This document shows positions 1 to 11,430 of a stretch of DNA of 64,000 nt, one piece after another. Every line of letters begins with the position of its first letter. Position 1 is the first letter of the stretch. Source of the stretch: Rhynochetos jubatus (Eukaryota; Chordata; Aves; Eurypygiformes; Rhynochetidae); assembly GCA_027574665.1 (NCBI GenBank), contig CM050666.1, forward strand, positions 8,618,001 through 8,682,000, in the 5' to 3' direction. Below the pieces are notes generated by a model. It did no database searches. It was not told the DNA's origin and saw only the letters and a list, made by a program, of their open reading frames with translations. A program made the position numbers and the translations under genes.

Positions 1-2007
1 GTTCCACACTCTCAGCCGAGGCTTTGAACACTGACTGCCAGTACACCAGCATCAGCCACAGAGGCATTGCTGGAATACTCCTCTCTTCTATACTGATGCT
101 TGAATGTCTCACACCGGATCTGCCGATATCATTTCAGAAGCGGGATGAAATTATTCCTGGTTAGGTGGAGATTAAAAGCACATCATCTGTTGCTGGACAT
201 CTGTTTAGGTTAATGCCCTCAGTATTCCTGGTGTTTCTCAGTAAGTGGAAATAAAGAGCTTTAAATAGCAAAACCTGAAGTGGAATAGAAATACTACATT
301 TAATTAGCAAGAGCTACTGTCAAATAAAATGCATCTGAACTGTAAAACTAATTGATCAACTGGAAATCAAAGCCATCACCGTTTAGTGAAAAGGGAAAAC
401 ATCCAGTTTGGTTTTGCCATCTCAGAAGTGACTGATTACCACTCAGCATTATAATGATATTCCTTCCGAGTAAATTATAGACTGGCTTCTCCTTTCTTGA
501 ATCTAAAGACAAATCTATTCCTTACTCCAGCAATGAGTTTTGAGTAAACTAGAACAGTAGATAAACAGATACTCTTTATTCAAAAAAAAAAAAAGGAATT
601 AAATCAGCCATCATACTAAATGAGTGCAACAACTGCAATGTCAGTACTACCCACAGAGTTTCCATGTTAAGAAACAAAGCACAGACAGCAATCAAAGCAC
701 AACCAACACATGCCACTTGGAAGCTCCCTGACAAAACAGACAGCGCTCCTTTACTAGCTCACTGGAAAAATATCCCTGCTAGTTGCCACACTGTATATTT
801 AGACCTAGTTTGCTCAATATCCTATAATGACTGGGGAAGAACAGTTGGAACACCCAAGGCCACCGTTCATATCATAGTTATGATTGCCAGTAAAACTAAG
901 AGAGCTGCTGTAATTTTTTTGAGGTGATTATAGAATTATGATGTTTACATCTAATGGCTTAATCCATGTTTGCAGAGGGTCTGCCTGCAGAATCCAGCAC
1001 TGATAAGGTGACTACACAGTTTCAGCCCTGGACCCATTTTCGTACTTAAACTTTCTAAAAAATTCTGTTCCTGCACTGAAATCCATTGCAACTGCCCTGG
1101 TCTCCACTCACACATCCCTTGCTGCTTCTGAGAAGAGAAAGGGAAATCATTTCACTCCCCGTAAATTATGGGAGACTGAAGAACAATATATTTCTTCTTA
1201 GTTTAAGAGCTGACATACTTTTCTACCCTTTTCCACTTAATGGCTGAACTTGGAAACTTGGCATACACTTTATTACTCTCTTTGGATGATGTCCAAGGCT
1301 AAGTTCAAATAAAACACAGGTTGAATAATGGAGTTGGTAAGTGACTGAAAACTCCCTGCAAAGCATGCACGAACTCAGTAACTTCAAAATGTAATCCTCC
1401 GTTTTCCAATCATTGCAACAAGCAAACCCCGTGTCCAGAGTATCTCAACAGCACACTACACTCCTTAAAATCCAAGTTGTCCAGCCCAAAAGTGCTGCAA
1501 CTTTATATACAGCCTCACAGTCCCCAGCACTGGGGGCTGGAAGGGTGCCTGAGGAGATAACTGTTCTATCAATATGAAGTAGTGTGGACATGGCAGTAGG
1601 ATTGTTTTAGAAGAGATTAACAAGGGTTTAGATTAGCATATCTTACCTCATGATTATAAGATGCTGAGGGCAAGGCACACTACAAATTACCTGTCAATGA
1701 AGTTGCTATAACTCACTTAAGCTTTAGTAATTCAACCACATGCAGTTGCATGCTACATCCAAGAAGCATCATCCATCTCTCAGCAGCCAGGGAAACCCGA
1801 GTGTGCTACATACACAGATGATCTCCATTTCCTCCTGAAGGGCACGTTTGCCTTAGGCTTTCTCACACCACAAACACAGTGCAGCTAAAGAAACAGCTGG
1901 AGCCAGTGATCTAAATTCTCCTTCAGTGAATCTCCAGAAATCCTTGTTCCTGAAGCTGAAAGGACTCCTCTAAAGAATAATTCATTAAAGAAACTACAGA
2001 CACTGAC
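1..2007 (-). other. ARVCF intron (5' part) following the armadillo exon
   Basis: Non-coding sequence downstream of the donor gtcagt at 2007, read on the minus strand. No match to the next expected armadillo exon (TLWNLSS...) was seen, so that exon lies outside the window. The stretch is AT-rich, with an A13 run at 582-594. I see no conserved open frame, RNA gene or recognisable mobile element. Confidence 0.8.
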
Positions 2008-2507
2008 CTGTAATTAGCTCTCTGACTTCCATGTCATTTGTTTTTCGCAATAGTCTGATCAATGCAGGGATCCCATCACAGTTCTTTATGGCCACCTTGT
2101 TTTCATTATCCTTCCCGTACGAGATGTTTCTGAGAGCCCCACAGGCTTTACGATGGACCTCCGGCTTTGGATGATCAAGCAGGCCCACCAGGATAGGTAT
2201 CCCTTTAAGGTGCCTCACGTCCTTTTTGATTTTATCGTTCTCGTAGCACAAGTGCTGCAAGTAGGCTGCGGCGTTAGACTTGACTGGATCAATAGGGTGG
2301 CTGAGCATGGCAATGACTTCAGGGAGGTCAGGGTCCCTCCACCTGGGGTCCTTACGAATGCTGTCAATAGAGGGGGAGCGCTTCCCCAGACGGTCAATAC
2401 TAGCCATGCTTCCTCTCTCTGGCTGTGCCAGTGGTGCTGCGTAGCCACCATGAAGGTAAGGGATCCTCTCTTCAACCACCTCTGTCTCAATGGGGTCATC
2501 GTAGCCC
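2008..2507 (-). CDS. ARVCF: ARVCF coding exon: start of the armadillo-repeat domain
   Basis: Internal exon of the delta-catenin ARVCF, a cytoplasmic and junctional protein that binds the juxtamembrane tail of classical cadherins. The exon starts after a pyrimidine-rich acceptor ending in ttcttacag. Its first G completes an Arg codon begun in the upstream exon (phase 2). It ends ...ACAG with donor gtcagt, leaving one base (phase 1). It encodes 166 full codons. Residues 1-30 are an acidic linker. Then come the segments [11 protein letters not shown] and RSPSIDS, followed by [14 protein letters not shown] and about two and a half armadillo repeats ([40 protein letters not shown]). Trp56, Lys94 and Lys137 of the exon align with W363, K401 and K444 of p120, residues known from p120 to matter for cadherin binding; this mapping is from memory. 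The ending EVRELITG, and CYEN where p120 has CYRN, fit ARVCF better than p120 or plakophilins. The rest of the armadillo domain lies left of the window. Confidence 0.96.
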
Positions 2508-5500
2508 CTGTAAGAAGCAACAGTCCCAAGAGAAAGAAAAGGGGGGGTGAAAAAGGCACATTTAAACACTGTACCTCTCAGTCGGTATGGAGATTTTTAC
2601 GAACAAACCTTTTATTATCACAAACATCATTAGGGGCAGCATATTTACACTTTCAAATAATTTATCTGTAGTAACTTGCAAATGAACCATAGCTGAGTAC
2701 TCAGCAGTGATGGGACTACCCAGCACAGTATTTGTTTGGCTAGCAACGAAACGATGGCAGGCACTGCAAGGCATCAAACAGATTACTTTCATTTTGGTCA
2801 CTTAGCAAAACAATTATGATAGAGCTGGGCTACATTTAGCAGGAAACACTGAGCTTCATTAATGCTGCTACTTCTGCAACAAACCAAAACTCTAATTAAA
2901 GGCCTTCAAGGCCTGGGCAAACACCACAGACAGTTTTCAGCAAGTCTGAGAAATTCCACTACATTCCCATGTTGAAGCTCACACAAGTATATTGAATTCA
3001 TCAACATACATGTCAAGGATGATGGAACACAGAAGTCCTGAATCCAGACACGTAATAGAAGTCCACCTCGTACAGAATCATTCGGAATACAGGTAACAGA
3101 CTGCTGGCCAAGAGGCCTTCGTCCAACTTCTAACACAAGAGTAATCACTGGACACCCAAGACAAGTCCAGTACGCTGAGCTTTGCTTTCCAGATCAGCAA
3201 CTAACCTGGGTGTTAGACACTCTAAAGATCATTTACAGCATGAGAATGAATGGCACCCACCCCGTTGGGCCATAATTCACTGTAACTTCAGTAAGGTCAC
3301 TCACAGTCACCTCACACCTATTTAGAGACTGCTGTCCTAGTTCACACAAAGGGCAAAGTTACAATCAACACAACTGAAAATATTCTAACACAGCACATTC
3401 TCACACTACACACTTCCATATTTAAAAAAAATAAATCAGTATTTGACAAGTTTTGGTTTTCTTTAGCAACCACCATCTCTAACCTCCAAAAAAAATCCGT
3501 ATCATTCGATCGCTCCCCACAACTAGCTACTTACAGACAGAACATTTCTGCAAGACGTTTGTAAGGCAAGGCATTTACCACTTCAGAATTTGTTTTTAAG
3601 ACTGATATACTCCCTCCCTTATTCAAAGTGGCACCTTCCATCCTCCGGAACACGCAGCTCATGCAGGGAGCTGCAGTGCAGGCTGGCTCAACCTGTCTGC
3701 CAGAGAGCACCTGAAAGCCGCAGGAGTACAGAAGGAAACCTGAAGCTTGCGCACTGGTCACAAATCCCTCACTTTTGGACATGAATAAGCCCACACACAA
3801 GAAGCAAGAAGGCAACTTGCACCTAACAGGTATGAGCTCCCGCACTCCACTCCACCATCTGTCCTCCCTCGGCTCTGCCCCAAAGGCTCACACCTGCTCA
3901 CCAACCTGGCTGAGAAGAATGAAGAGCTGAGGTGACCCACTGGGGAGCTGAATCAAACTTCCAATTAATCCCATTGATTTAAACCTCAAGTCTAATTTCT
4001 TCATCCTCCATCTCCTCTAATACTACTCTTAATAGATGTTAACACAAACTGACTTCTGTTATAAATATAAAATATGGTTTTTTTTAAACAGCAGCAGCTT
4101 TTACCTTATTGTTTTTGCTTGGACAGATTAGCTACTATCTCAGTACTGTAGTTCTCAGTCAAATAAGTAGTTTTAATTGCTACAGAATGATTCTTAAAAA
4201 CTTTCATTTTCATCACTGACTGATGTTCCTGAACAGTTTCTGATGCCATGCTGAAGGAAGTACAGACCATTATAACTCAAAGAGAATGGAGCTCGCTGCT
4301 ACCCTGGAGGGACTGCTAATTAAACCAGACTGGGGAGAAGAGCAACCGGAGGTGGAGACTGAACCCAGTCTCGTACAATTAACGCTTTTAACGTTAAAAG
4401 CGCCTCCACTGACTTTAAGTTGCTTTAATTGCTGTTCTAAAGCTTAAACTGAATGAAAGGATAAAAACGGGCGAGGATCCAAAACTGAGAATGAATTTGA
4501 AGAAATCCTTTTATCGATGCAGTTATTTGTGTATGTATAATTCAGCACTTGCTCTACGCAGTAATTTACAACGTCTGGACAGGCGTCCTATTTTCTGTTG
4601 CAGAACAAAGCTGTTTCCATCATTCAAGAAGAAAGTAACAACACTGAAAAGATGTACTTTTGTGCACATACACAGGGCAGAAGTAATAACAAAACCCCTT
4701 AACTGCTCCTCAAACAAAACTCAGGTTTTACATAAGCAAATTTTGGACAACCAGCATTAAAACTGCAGCAAAAACCTCATTTCTCAAGCTAATCCTGATG
4801 TTAAGTTCTTACTGACCACATGAACGAAAAGAGGCAGAGATGAACGTTAATAACTGCCCTCTGCACAGCTGCTGCTCGCTTGACTCGGTAACTCGCGATT
4901 TCACACGCCTCAGTCCTGTGAGCTGCCCACAAGGGAACTGTGCAGGTGTAACTGAGGTGGTGCACAGTTGAGTTTCTCTCTCCTTCCCATCCATGCAAGC
5001 ACACAAAGACAATAATTGTCTTGGGATACAGTTTGTTTGCATTATTTCCATGAAGCCTTCCAAACAGAACCACATGGATGGGCCCATCTTCCTCATGCTG
5101 TATCGTCTCCCCTGTGTCACACAAAGCTCCTTGGTTTCATTACATTTGCCCAAAATAAAACTTCAGCTGGGACTTCAAATCGTGATGCTGTCGTGACAGA
5201 GAACCACGTAACTCTCGTACCAACGACACTAACTTTTTTAAAGTGCCAAACTAGTTATTAAATATGAACGTGAATACCTGAAGTAATGGATAAGTCATTG
5301 CAACAAAGAAGAAAAAAGATCCCATCCCAACTTGCCCTGTATTCTAGCAAAGGGTTTTTTTAATAGAAGTTTTTCTTTCCATTGTTGAACACAAATACTG
5401 ATGCACCAAAGGCAGTTAATAGGCTTTGATGATCCCTTTCTGATGGAATCCCCAGGACGCAGAGCAGGGGCAGAACAGGATATGGGAAGATGCTGAGTGT

Positions 5501-8500
5501 TTCGTGCTGCAGGGAAGAGGTTGAATCCCTGAGCTGTGGATAGTGTAGGATGAATCATGCAGGTGGTGGTGAGGAGGGCAGCGCTGCCTGGAACCCACTA
5601 TTGCTGGAGGAAGCCCACGCTGCTCAGATCCAACATACCACCGCAGGATGAAAACGTGTCAAAAGCGACTGGTTAAGAAATGAAACCCAATGCCTTCACC
5701 TGGCAGCCAAGATAATGCCTGGACACTTGACCCTTTGAGACCATGAATCATTACCTAGAAACTCTGAGATCCTGGTGTGAACTTATGAGCTGCGCAAGAA
5801 AGCTCAGGGAAGGCAAAAGTCACATCAATTCAGATTCACATGACTGAGTTCAGTGATCAAGTCTGGAGAAGGTAAACAAAAAGAAAAAAAAAATCCACCC
5901 AAACAACACACAATGTAGCTAAAGGAAAAGGATCCTGAACTATTTTACAAGGGAGGCCCCTAAACAATATCAGCTCTGCCATCCCTTAACAGCACTGGAA
6001 GGGAAGCAGCTTACCAAAGCAGATCACCTCAAAGGAGCACCATAACTGACCAGGCAGCGTGATGCAGGACTGTCACACGGCCTCCGGCTGCCTTGGGAGA
6101 GATCCCCACGCTGTGTGCGTGAGGACGGCCTGGCCCACGCCAAGCTGCATCTCCCCTCCTTTAACAGCAGGTTTGGGGGCCTGAGAAGTGCAGACCAGGA
6201 AAAGAGTGAAGAAGTCAAAAGCAAGTATGTCTCAGGGAGTTACACCCAGCTTCTGAAAACAAATAAAATCAGCAACACATGGACACACACACAGCAAAAT
6301 CATCTCTCCGAGTCAGACTGGTGGGGGCCAAAGGCATTTTTCCCTTTCATGCCAGCAGAGCAGTCACAGTGGAAAGGAAAGCCACCTGATGGGAGGAGGA
6401 CTAATGAGAGCTTCAGCAGACAGAGTCATCTGTGCTCAGGAGGCCAGGAGCACTCCACTCTCGGGAGTGAAGAGATCTGGGAGTATGCCAGAGTTGCTGA
6501 CTACAAGCATCTTGCCTTCCATCTGTTGGTAGCAAGGCAGCTGAGTTTCCAGGATGCCGTGGGTCTCACTAGTCACCTGTCTCAGGGAATTGATCAAAAG
6601 ACATTCTAGCACAGATAAAACCTGGAGCAGGCCTGTGGATTTATCATCCTTCCTGTGGCTTCAACATAGGCACTTTTGAGTAAACAGGTGAAGGCTTTAC
6701 ACATTTAATCCTCGGCAATTTATACAAGTGTTACATTCATCACAGTTTGCAGCTGGCGTCTGCTTAGGATAAAAGACCAGAACAGTTTGGGACTTCAGAA
6801 GGGAATTTTGTGCCAAATAACGAAGATGAAATCTAAAGACTGCAGAATGAGGTCCTACTTTTGTCAGCCTCTGTTCCCTGGTAGGAGGACGCACAAGAGG
6901 ATACAAAACCAGACTGAATCCTCTGCTGAGACAAGTCCCAGTTATGGGCCATATGCTTGAAACTCTGAAATCCCCTTGACAGGAACCACCTAGAAGCTGG
7001 ATGAGCTGACTCATGTTGCTGCCTGCCACAAAGCTCAGCCATACGTCAGTCTTCTGCTACCAGGTCAGAGATGAAATTCACTCTAAGGAGGAGCCTCAGG
7101 AAAAAACGCAAATATTTTCCAAACTGACTCATTTTTCGCTTCACCCTGTTGTGCCCAGGCACGTCCATAGATCTGCCAGAACCAGACAACATCCCAACGT
7201 TGCCTACACCCTGGTGTTACACTTCGGGTGCATCATTAAGCAAAGAAGCCTCTCTGCAGTGAGCAGTACCTCCCCAGCCTCACGGATGCCTGCACGGGCG
7301 CTGCCGAGACCACCCCTGGCATGGGGGAGGTCAGGCCAGATGTGCCAGCTGAAAGGTTCTCTACAAATATAAACCTTTACATTCCAGATGGAAAAAACAC
7401 CAGAAGGAGAATGCAACTAACACGTATGTGATACCAATAGTCTCGCACTGTCTATACGTAACAGAAGCAAGAGAGACCTGATGGTACAGGTATTTGATCT
7501 AAAATTTAGCTTGTTCTATGATAATAGTTATTTAGACCGTGAAGGGACCACCAAGTACAATCTCAGCCTCTTAGATCAGGCCTCTGCCATAGAAAACGTA
7601 GCAGCAGCAACAAGGTCTGTTGATGCTGTGAACGATAAAAATTCATACACTGTCCAGTCTGGAGGAGTAACACTGGCAATAGCTGCTCCAAGGTTCTGAA
7701 GGGAGAACCCGCATAAATGCTAGTACAAGTGCAAACTGTAATGATCAACTCTGGAAAGAAATTACCACAGAAGCAAGACATAAGAAGTTGAACAGTAGTT
7801 AATTTAAAAAAGATGAATTATGATTTGTCATCTTTTCCTCCTCATTTGTGTTAAGTTCCATTTAATGACTGAAAAATATCCAAATAGTAGAGATGTTTTT
7901 TGTGAATGAAAAATATTCAGAACTTACTGCTGCTCTTTTCAAAAGGACTGTGTATAAAACATACAGCACTACCCTAAGTCTACAATAAAAAACCTGCTAA
8001 TAAAGGCAACCTACCAAATGAAGGAGAGCATACAACCAGAGATGTGTGGATACCTTCACAAGTAAATGTGAGTAATATTAAATCAGGATTATACACCCCA
8101 AATGCCTTTCACTCCAATTTATTATGCAACCTGACCTAAATCAAACCAGGGCAAATGCTGAGGAAAAGAACAAAGTGCCAGGTATTGCTGTTGCACAAAA
8201 TAATGTATCTTAGAGCAGAGACTCAGTATAAAAGACAAGAAACAAACCCAGCCACAAGCACTGTAGAGCCAACAGGGGGAATATTTACCTTTGTGCACTT
8301 ATCTGCATTTGTAGATGTTTGTGAGGAGGCACATTTTTCCCCAATTTAAAATGAAATCTAAGTAGCTTAAAATGAGGCTGATGATGACAGAAGGAAAGTA
8401 CACTTATCTCTATGATCAAATGCAGCAGGCATGGGATGGAAAGAACAATCCCTACTTGTAATCCCCTTGACCAGGATCCCCTCCAGACACAGCTGGGTTG

Positions 8501-10822
8501 CCTCCTTATCATACAGTGGGTGAGACTCACTACCCCAAATTTAGATGGGAAACCTCAGTTCAGTCCTCAGACAGAACAGCATCAAAACTGGGAACTGACA
8601 GTAGGGATCCTGATTCTACCACTAATAACAAATAAGAGCAGCACTTGCTGGGAAGAAAATGAGAGAAAAATAGGGTTTTGCAGCAAGTCAGCCAACAGAA
8701 GAATTCTGTTCGCAACATGATGAAGATGCCCAAGCTGAAAGACCGTGAGATCTACAAAAGCTTCCAACAGTGGTGTTGCTATACCTACTCTACACATGCA
8801 AAATTTTCTGAAATCAAAAGTGTCATCAGTTTATCACATTCATTTAATCATTTTCACATGGAATAAATTATTAAAAAAAAAAAACTTAGAGAGGAAAAAT
8901 CAAGTAGTAATTACCCTCATCTAGAACAAAGCACTATTTGTAGTCTTTAGTTTCTTGCAGATCAGTAGCATCTGAAATGCAGGTTTATTGAGCTGTTAAA
9001 GTATTTCTTTGAAATGTCGAAAAGTAACTACTGAAGAAGAGACCCTCAACACAATCTTCTTATGTTCTCACCAGCTAAACTTTGCTGCCACAGTCAGGCT
9101 AATTACTTGTCAAAGCCTCTTGATCATACTAAACACAAAAAAAACCTCACAACAAAAGAAATGTGAAACAAAAATTCTGAATTGGTCCTGTCGAAACTGC
9201 AAGGAACAATAAATCAAAGGGATGTTTGGGGAAAAAAGATCTACAAAACCTTTAAAAACACAAATGGATATGTTCTAAGAATACATTTAATTATTCATCG
9301 TGCGTACACTTTGAAAAAAGTTAATAGAAATTTAAAAGCACTGCTACCTGACAGTTCTTAACGACAACTGTAAACTTGCTTAGATGCAGGGCAGCACCAG
9401 TTACAGTTTGATAGACTGATCAGTATTTTGGCCTCCACTGGCTGCAGGTATTCCCTTCAGCCCCATAAAATACTGATGTGGTTCCACTGGTTGGTAAGCT
9501 TGCAAGATCAAAGATGTCACAAGGGACTTGAAAGGGGTTCTGGGAGATATGCCTTGATCCCTTTCCTCTTTTTGTTTTAAATACGGATGACAGTTTGCAG
9601 GTGCTTGATTCCATTTAGCTTTAAAATGAACTTTCAGAAATGTGAAGGCAGATAGAGCTATGACAGTAAGAATGGAACCACGAAGGACGCAAGAACCCCA
9701 AGTAGAAGCGCTCCAAGAGAAGACAGCGAAAAGGCCTACCCAAATCCCACCAGCTACTGCTGCTGAAGGCAAGCCTTCAGTCAAAACTGTGAAGTGTAAA
9801 GACCGTCTACACAGCCAGAGGCAGGTGTGTTCCAGACTCCCTTTACAGCTCTGGAAACTACTCCAAACTGAAAGGAAAATAATGAGAACTAAATCCGTAT
9901 CAAAACCTGAGTCATGAGGATATGACTTCATGCGAGCACACACAAAAGTTGGTACACTGGTTGAAAAACAAAGTATACAAGTTTTTCAGGTTCATACTCA
10001 GAAGATGAGTTTCAGCTGAGTAATTATTTTTTTTCCCCTCCAAATACAAGAGCCATGAACCCAGCATAAAAAACTAATATCTGAAAATATGGCATGAAAT
10101 AGAATATCCCTCAGAAAGGGGACTGAACCAGAAGTACTTTGTGACTAGTCACTTTAGTTACACTATGTGCAATACAGATGCTGTTCTCTCCCCCTTACGT
10201 AGGCACAGGACAAAATAATGATCCGGTCTTGCAAAAAGCTGAGGTACTTCAGCGAGGTTCAGCACAAGCTGGTGACACAGCTGCGGGTGTGCGGTTAGCC
10301 CAAGCTCAGGAGCTGAGGCTGTCAAACACCTCGCAGACAGCTTTTATCTAACACGGCATCCTTTCACACCAGGTATCAGCTCAGCTGCAATCAGTTGTTC
10401 GAATTTTTTGTCTGGCAGATGTGCACATAACCACACCTGTCAGAAGTCTCACAGATAACAAATCCCTCTCTTCACCTTGCTAGTGTGAGACGGCTCTAGG
10501 ACAACACAGTGCAGTCACAACTCTTCTTCCAGAAGAGGAAAAAAATAACAGCCCTCTTCTACAAGATGATCTCTCTTTCTAAATTCAACCTGAACTAAGC
10601 AGCCCAGAAAACCAGTGAAGGGGTTCGTTAGCACCACCCTCACTCCCTTCTGTGTTTCAGGGGCATTTTGCAGTCATTTATGGGCTAATGAAATGATGGG
10701 TTCTACCTGTATTTTCTGTCAAGTAAACGCAGAACTTACCAGACCGTTAAGAGTTCCAACGTACGTGTTCAAATAAGCAAAACAGCTACAGACTAACATT
10801 ATAAAAAACAAATGGGTTTTAC
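2508..10822 (-). other. ARVCF intron, 8315 bp, phase 2
   Basis: Complete intron between the tyrosine-rich exon (donor gtaaaa) and the armadillo exon (acceptor ttacag). It holds a 20-bp perfect palindrome at 4383-4402, an A12 run at 8873-8884 and a 180-codon sense-strand open frame at 9401-9943 that I could not assign to any family. No other repeats or RNA genes are recognisable. Confidence 0.85.
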
Positions 10823-11430
10823 CTTCCTTTGTGAGGTCTTCCTCTCTCTGGCACACCTGCAGACGTCCTCCGGTTTACAGTGGAGTAATCAGGATCTAGT
10901 TCATAGCCTTCATCATCTACTCCAAGGCTGCGGTTATCATCTTCCAGTCCATAAGGCTCTGGTTGGAAGCGTTCTGGCTGGGAGCGGTTTAAGTCAACAC
11001 TGCTACCCACTGGCACCTGAGGCTGGGCAACGGGACCATAGTTATCCCTTCTGCTTGGCAAAGTGAAGCTACCATCATCTGGCCTGTAACTGTTCCCTGG
11101 CACATAGGCATAGCGAGGACGGTAGTTGACACCCCGAGACAAGCTGCCGTAGTTATCAGACAGATCTCCATAACCATCATGGCTGATATAAGGGCGATAC
11201 TGGCCTTCGTGGCTTTCAGGGTAAGAATCGTTGTAGCTGTTGTAAGATCTGGTTAACGTGGATGACGCTTGTGGCGTGATGTACCGCTCCCCATTCTTCA
11301 TGTACCTTCTGTCTATGGAATCTGTGTAGCTGCCCATGGGAGACGAGCCATCCATTGATGGCAGGCCATCGGGCCCCAGTGGCACCTGACGCACTGTTCT
11401 GGTGGTGACCGTTTTGACCATTTTGGTAAC
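10823..11430 (-). CDS. ARVCF: ARVCF coding exon: tyrosine-rich N-terminal linker
   Basis: Exon of 608 bp (202 codons plus 2 nt). The acceptor is tgcttcgcag and the first codon is Val in phase 0. The donor is GAAG|gtaaaa, phase 2, which joins in frame to the exon at 2008-2507. It opens with the strongly conserved delta-catenin block VTKMVKTVTTRTVRQVP followed by LGPDGLP. It then runs through a long low-complexity linker rich in Tyr, Ser, Asn and Arg, and ends with the ARVCF hallmark RFQPEPYGLEDDNRSL and the acidic stretch DDEGYELDPDYSTV. The segment DNYGSLSRG (residues 93-100) keeps the tyrosine that is a major phosphosite in p120. This part is the regulatory, largely disordered region ahead of the armadillo repeats. 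The exon has about 18 tyrosines in 202 residues, many more than I recall for mammalian ARVCF. Introns of about 9.0 and 8.3 kb flank it. Confidence 0.96.

Noticed and set aside
2153-2671. 172-codon plus-strand open frame
   Set aside because: It lies antisense over the armadillo exon. Its openness is a shadow of the conserved minus-strand frame, and the protein has no recognisable domain.
6115-6609. 164-codon plus-strand open frame
   Set aside because: No family or domain recognised, ordinary intronic composition, and a length within the chance range for this window.
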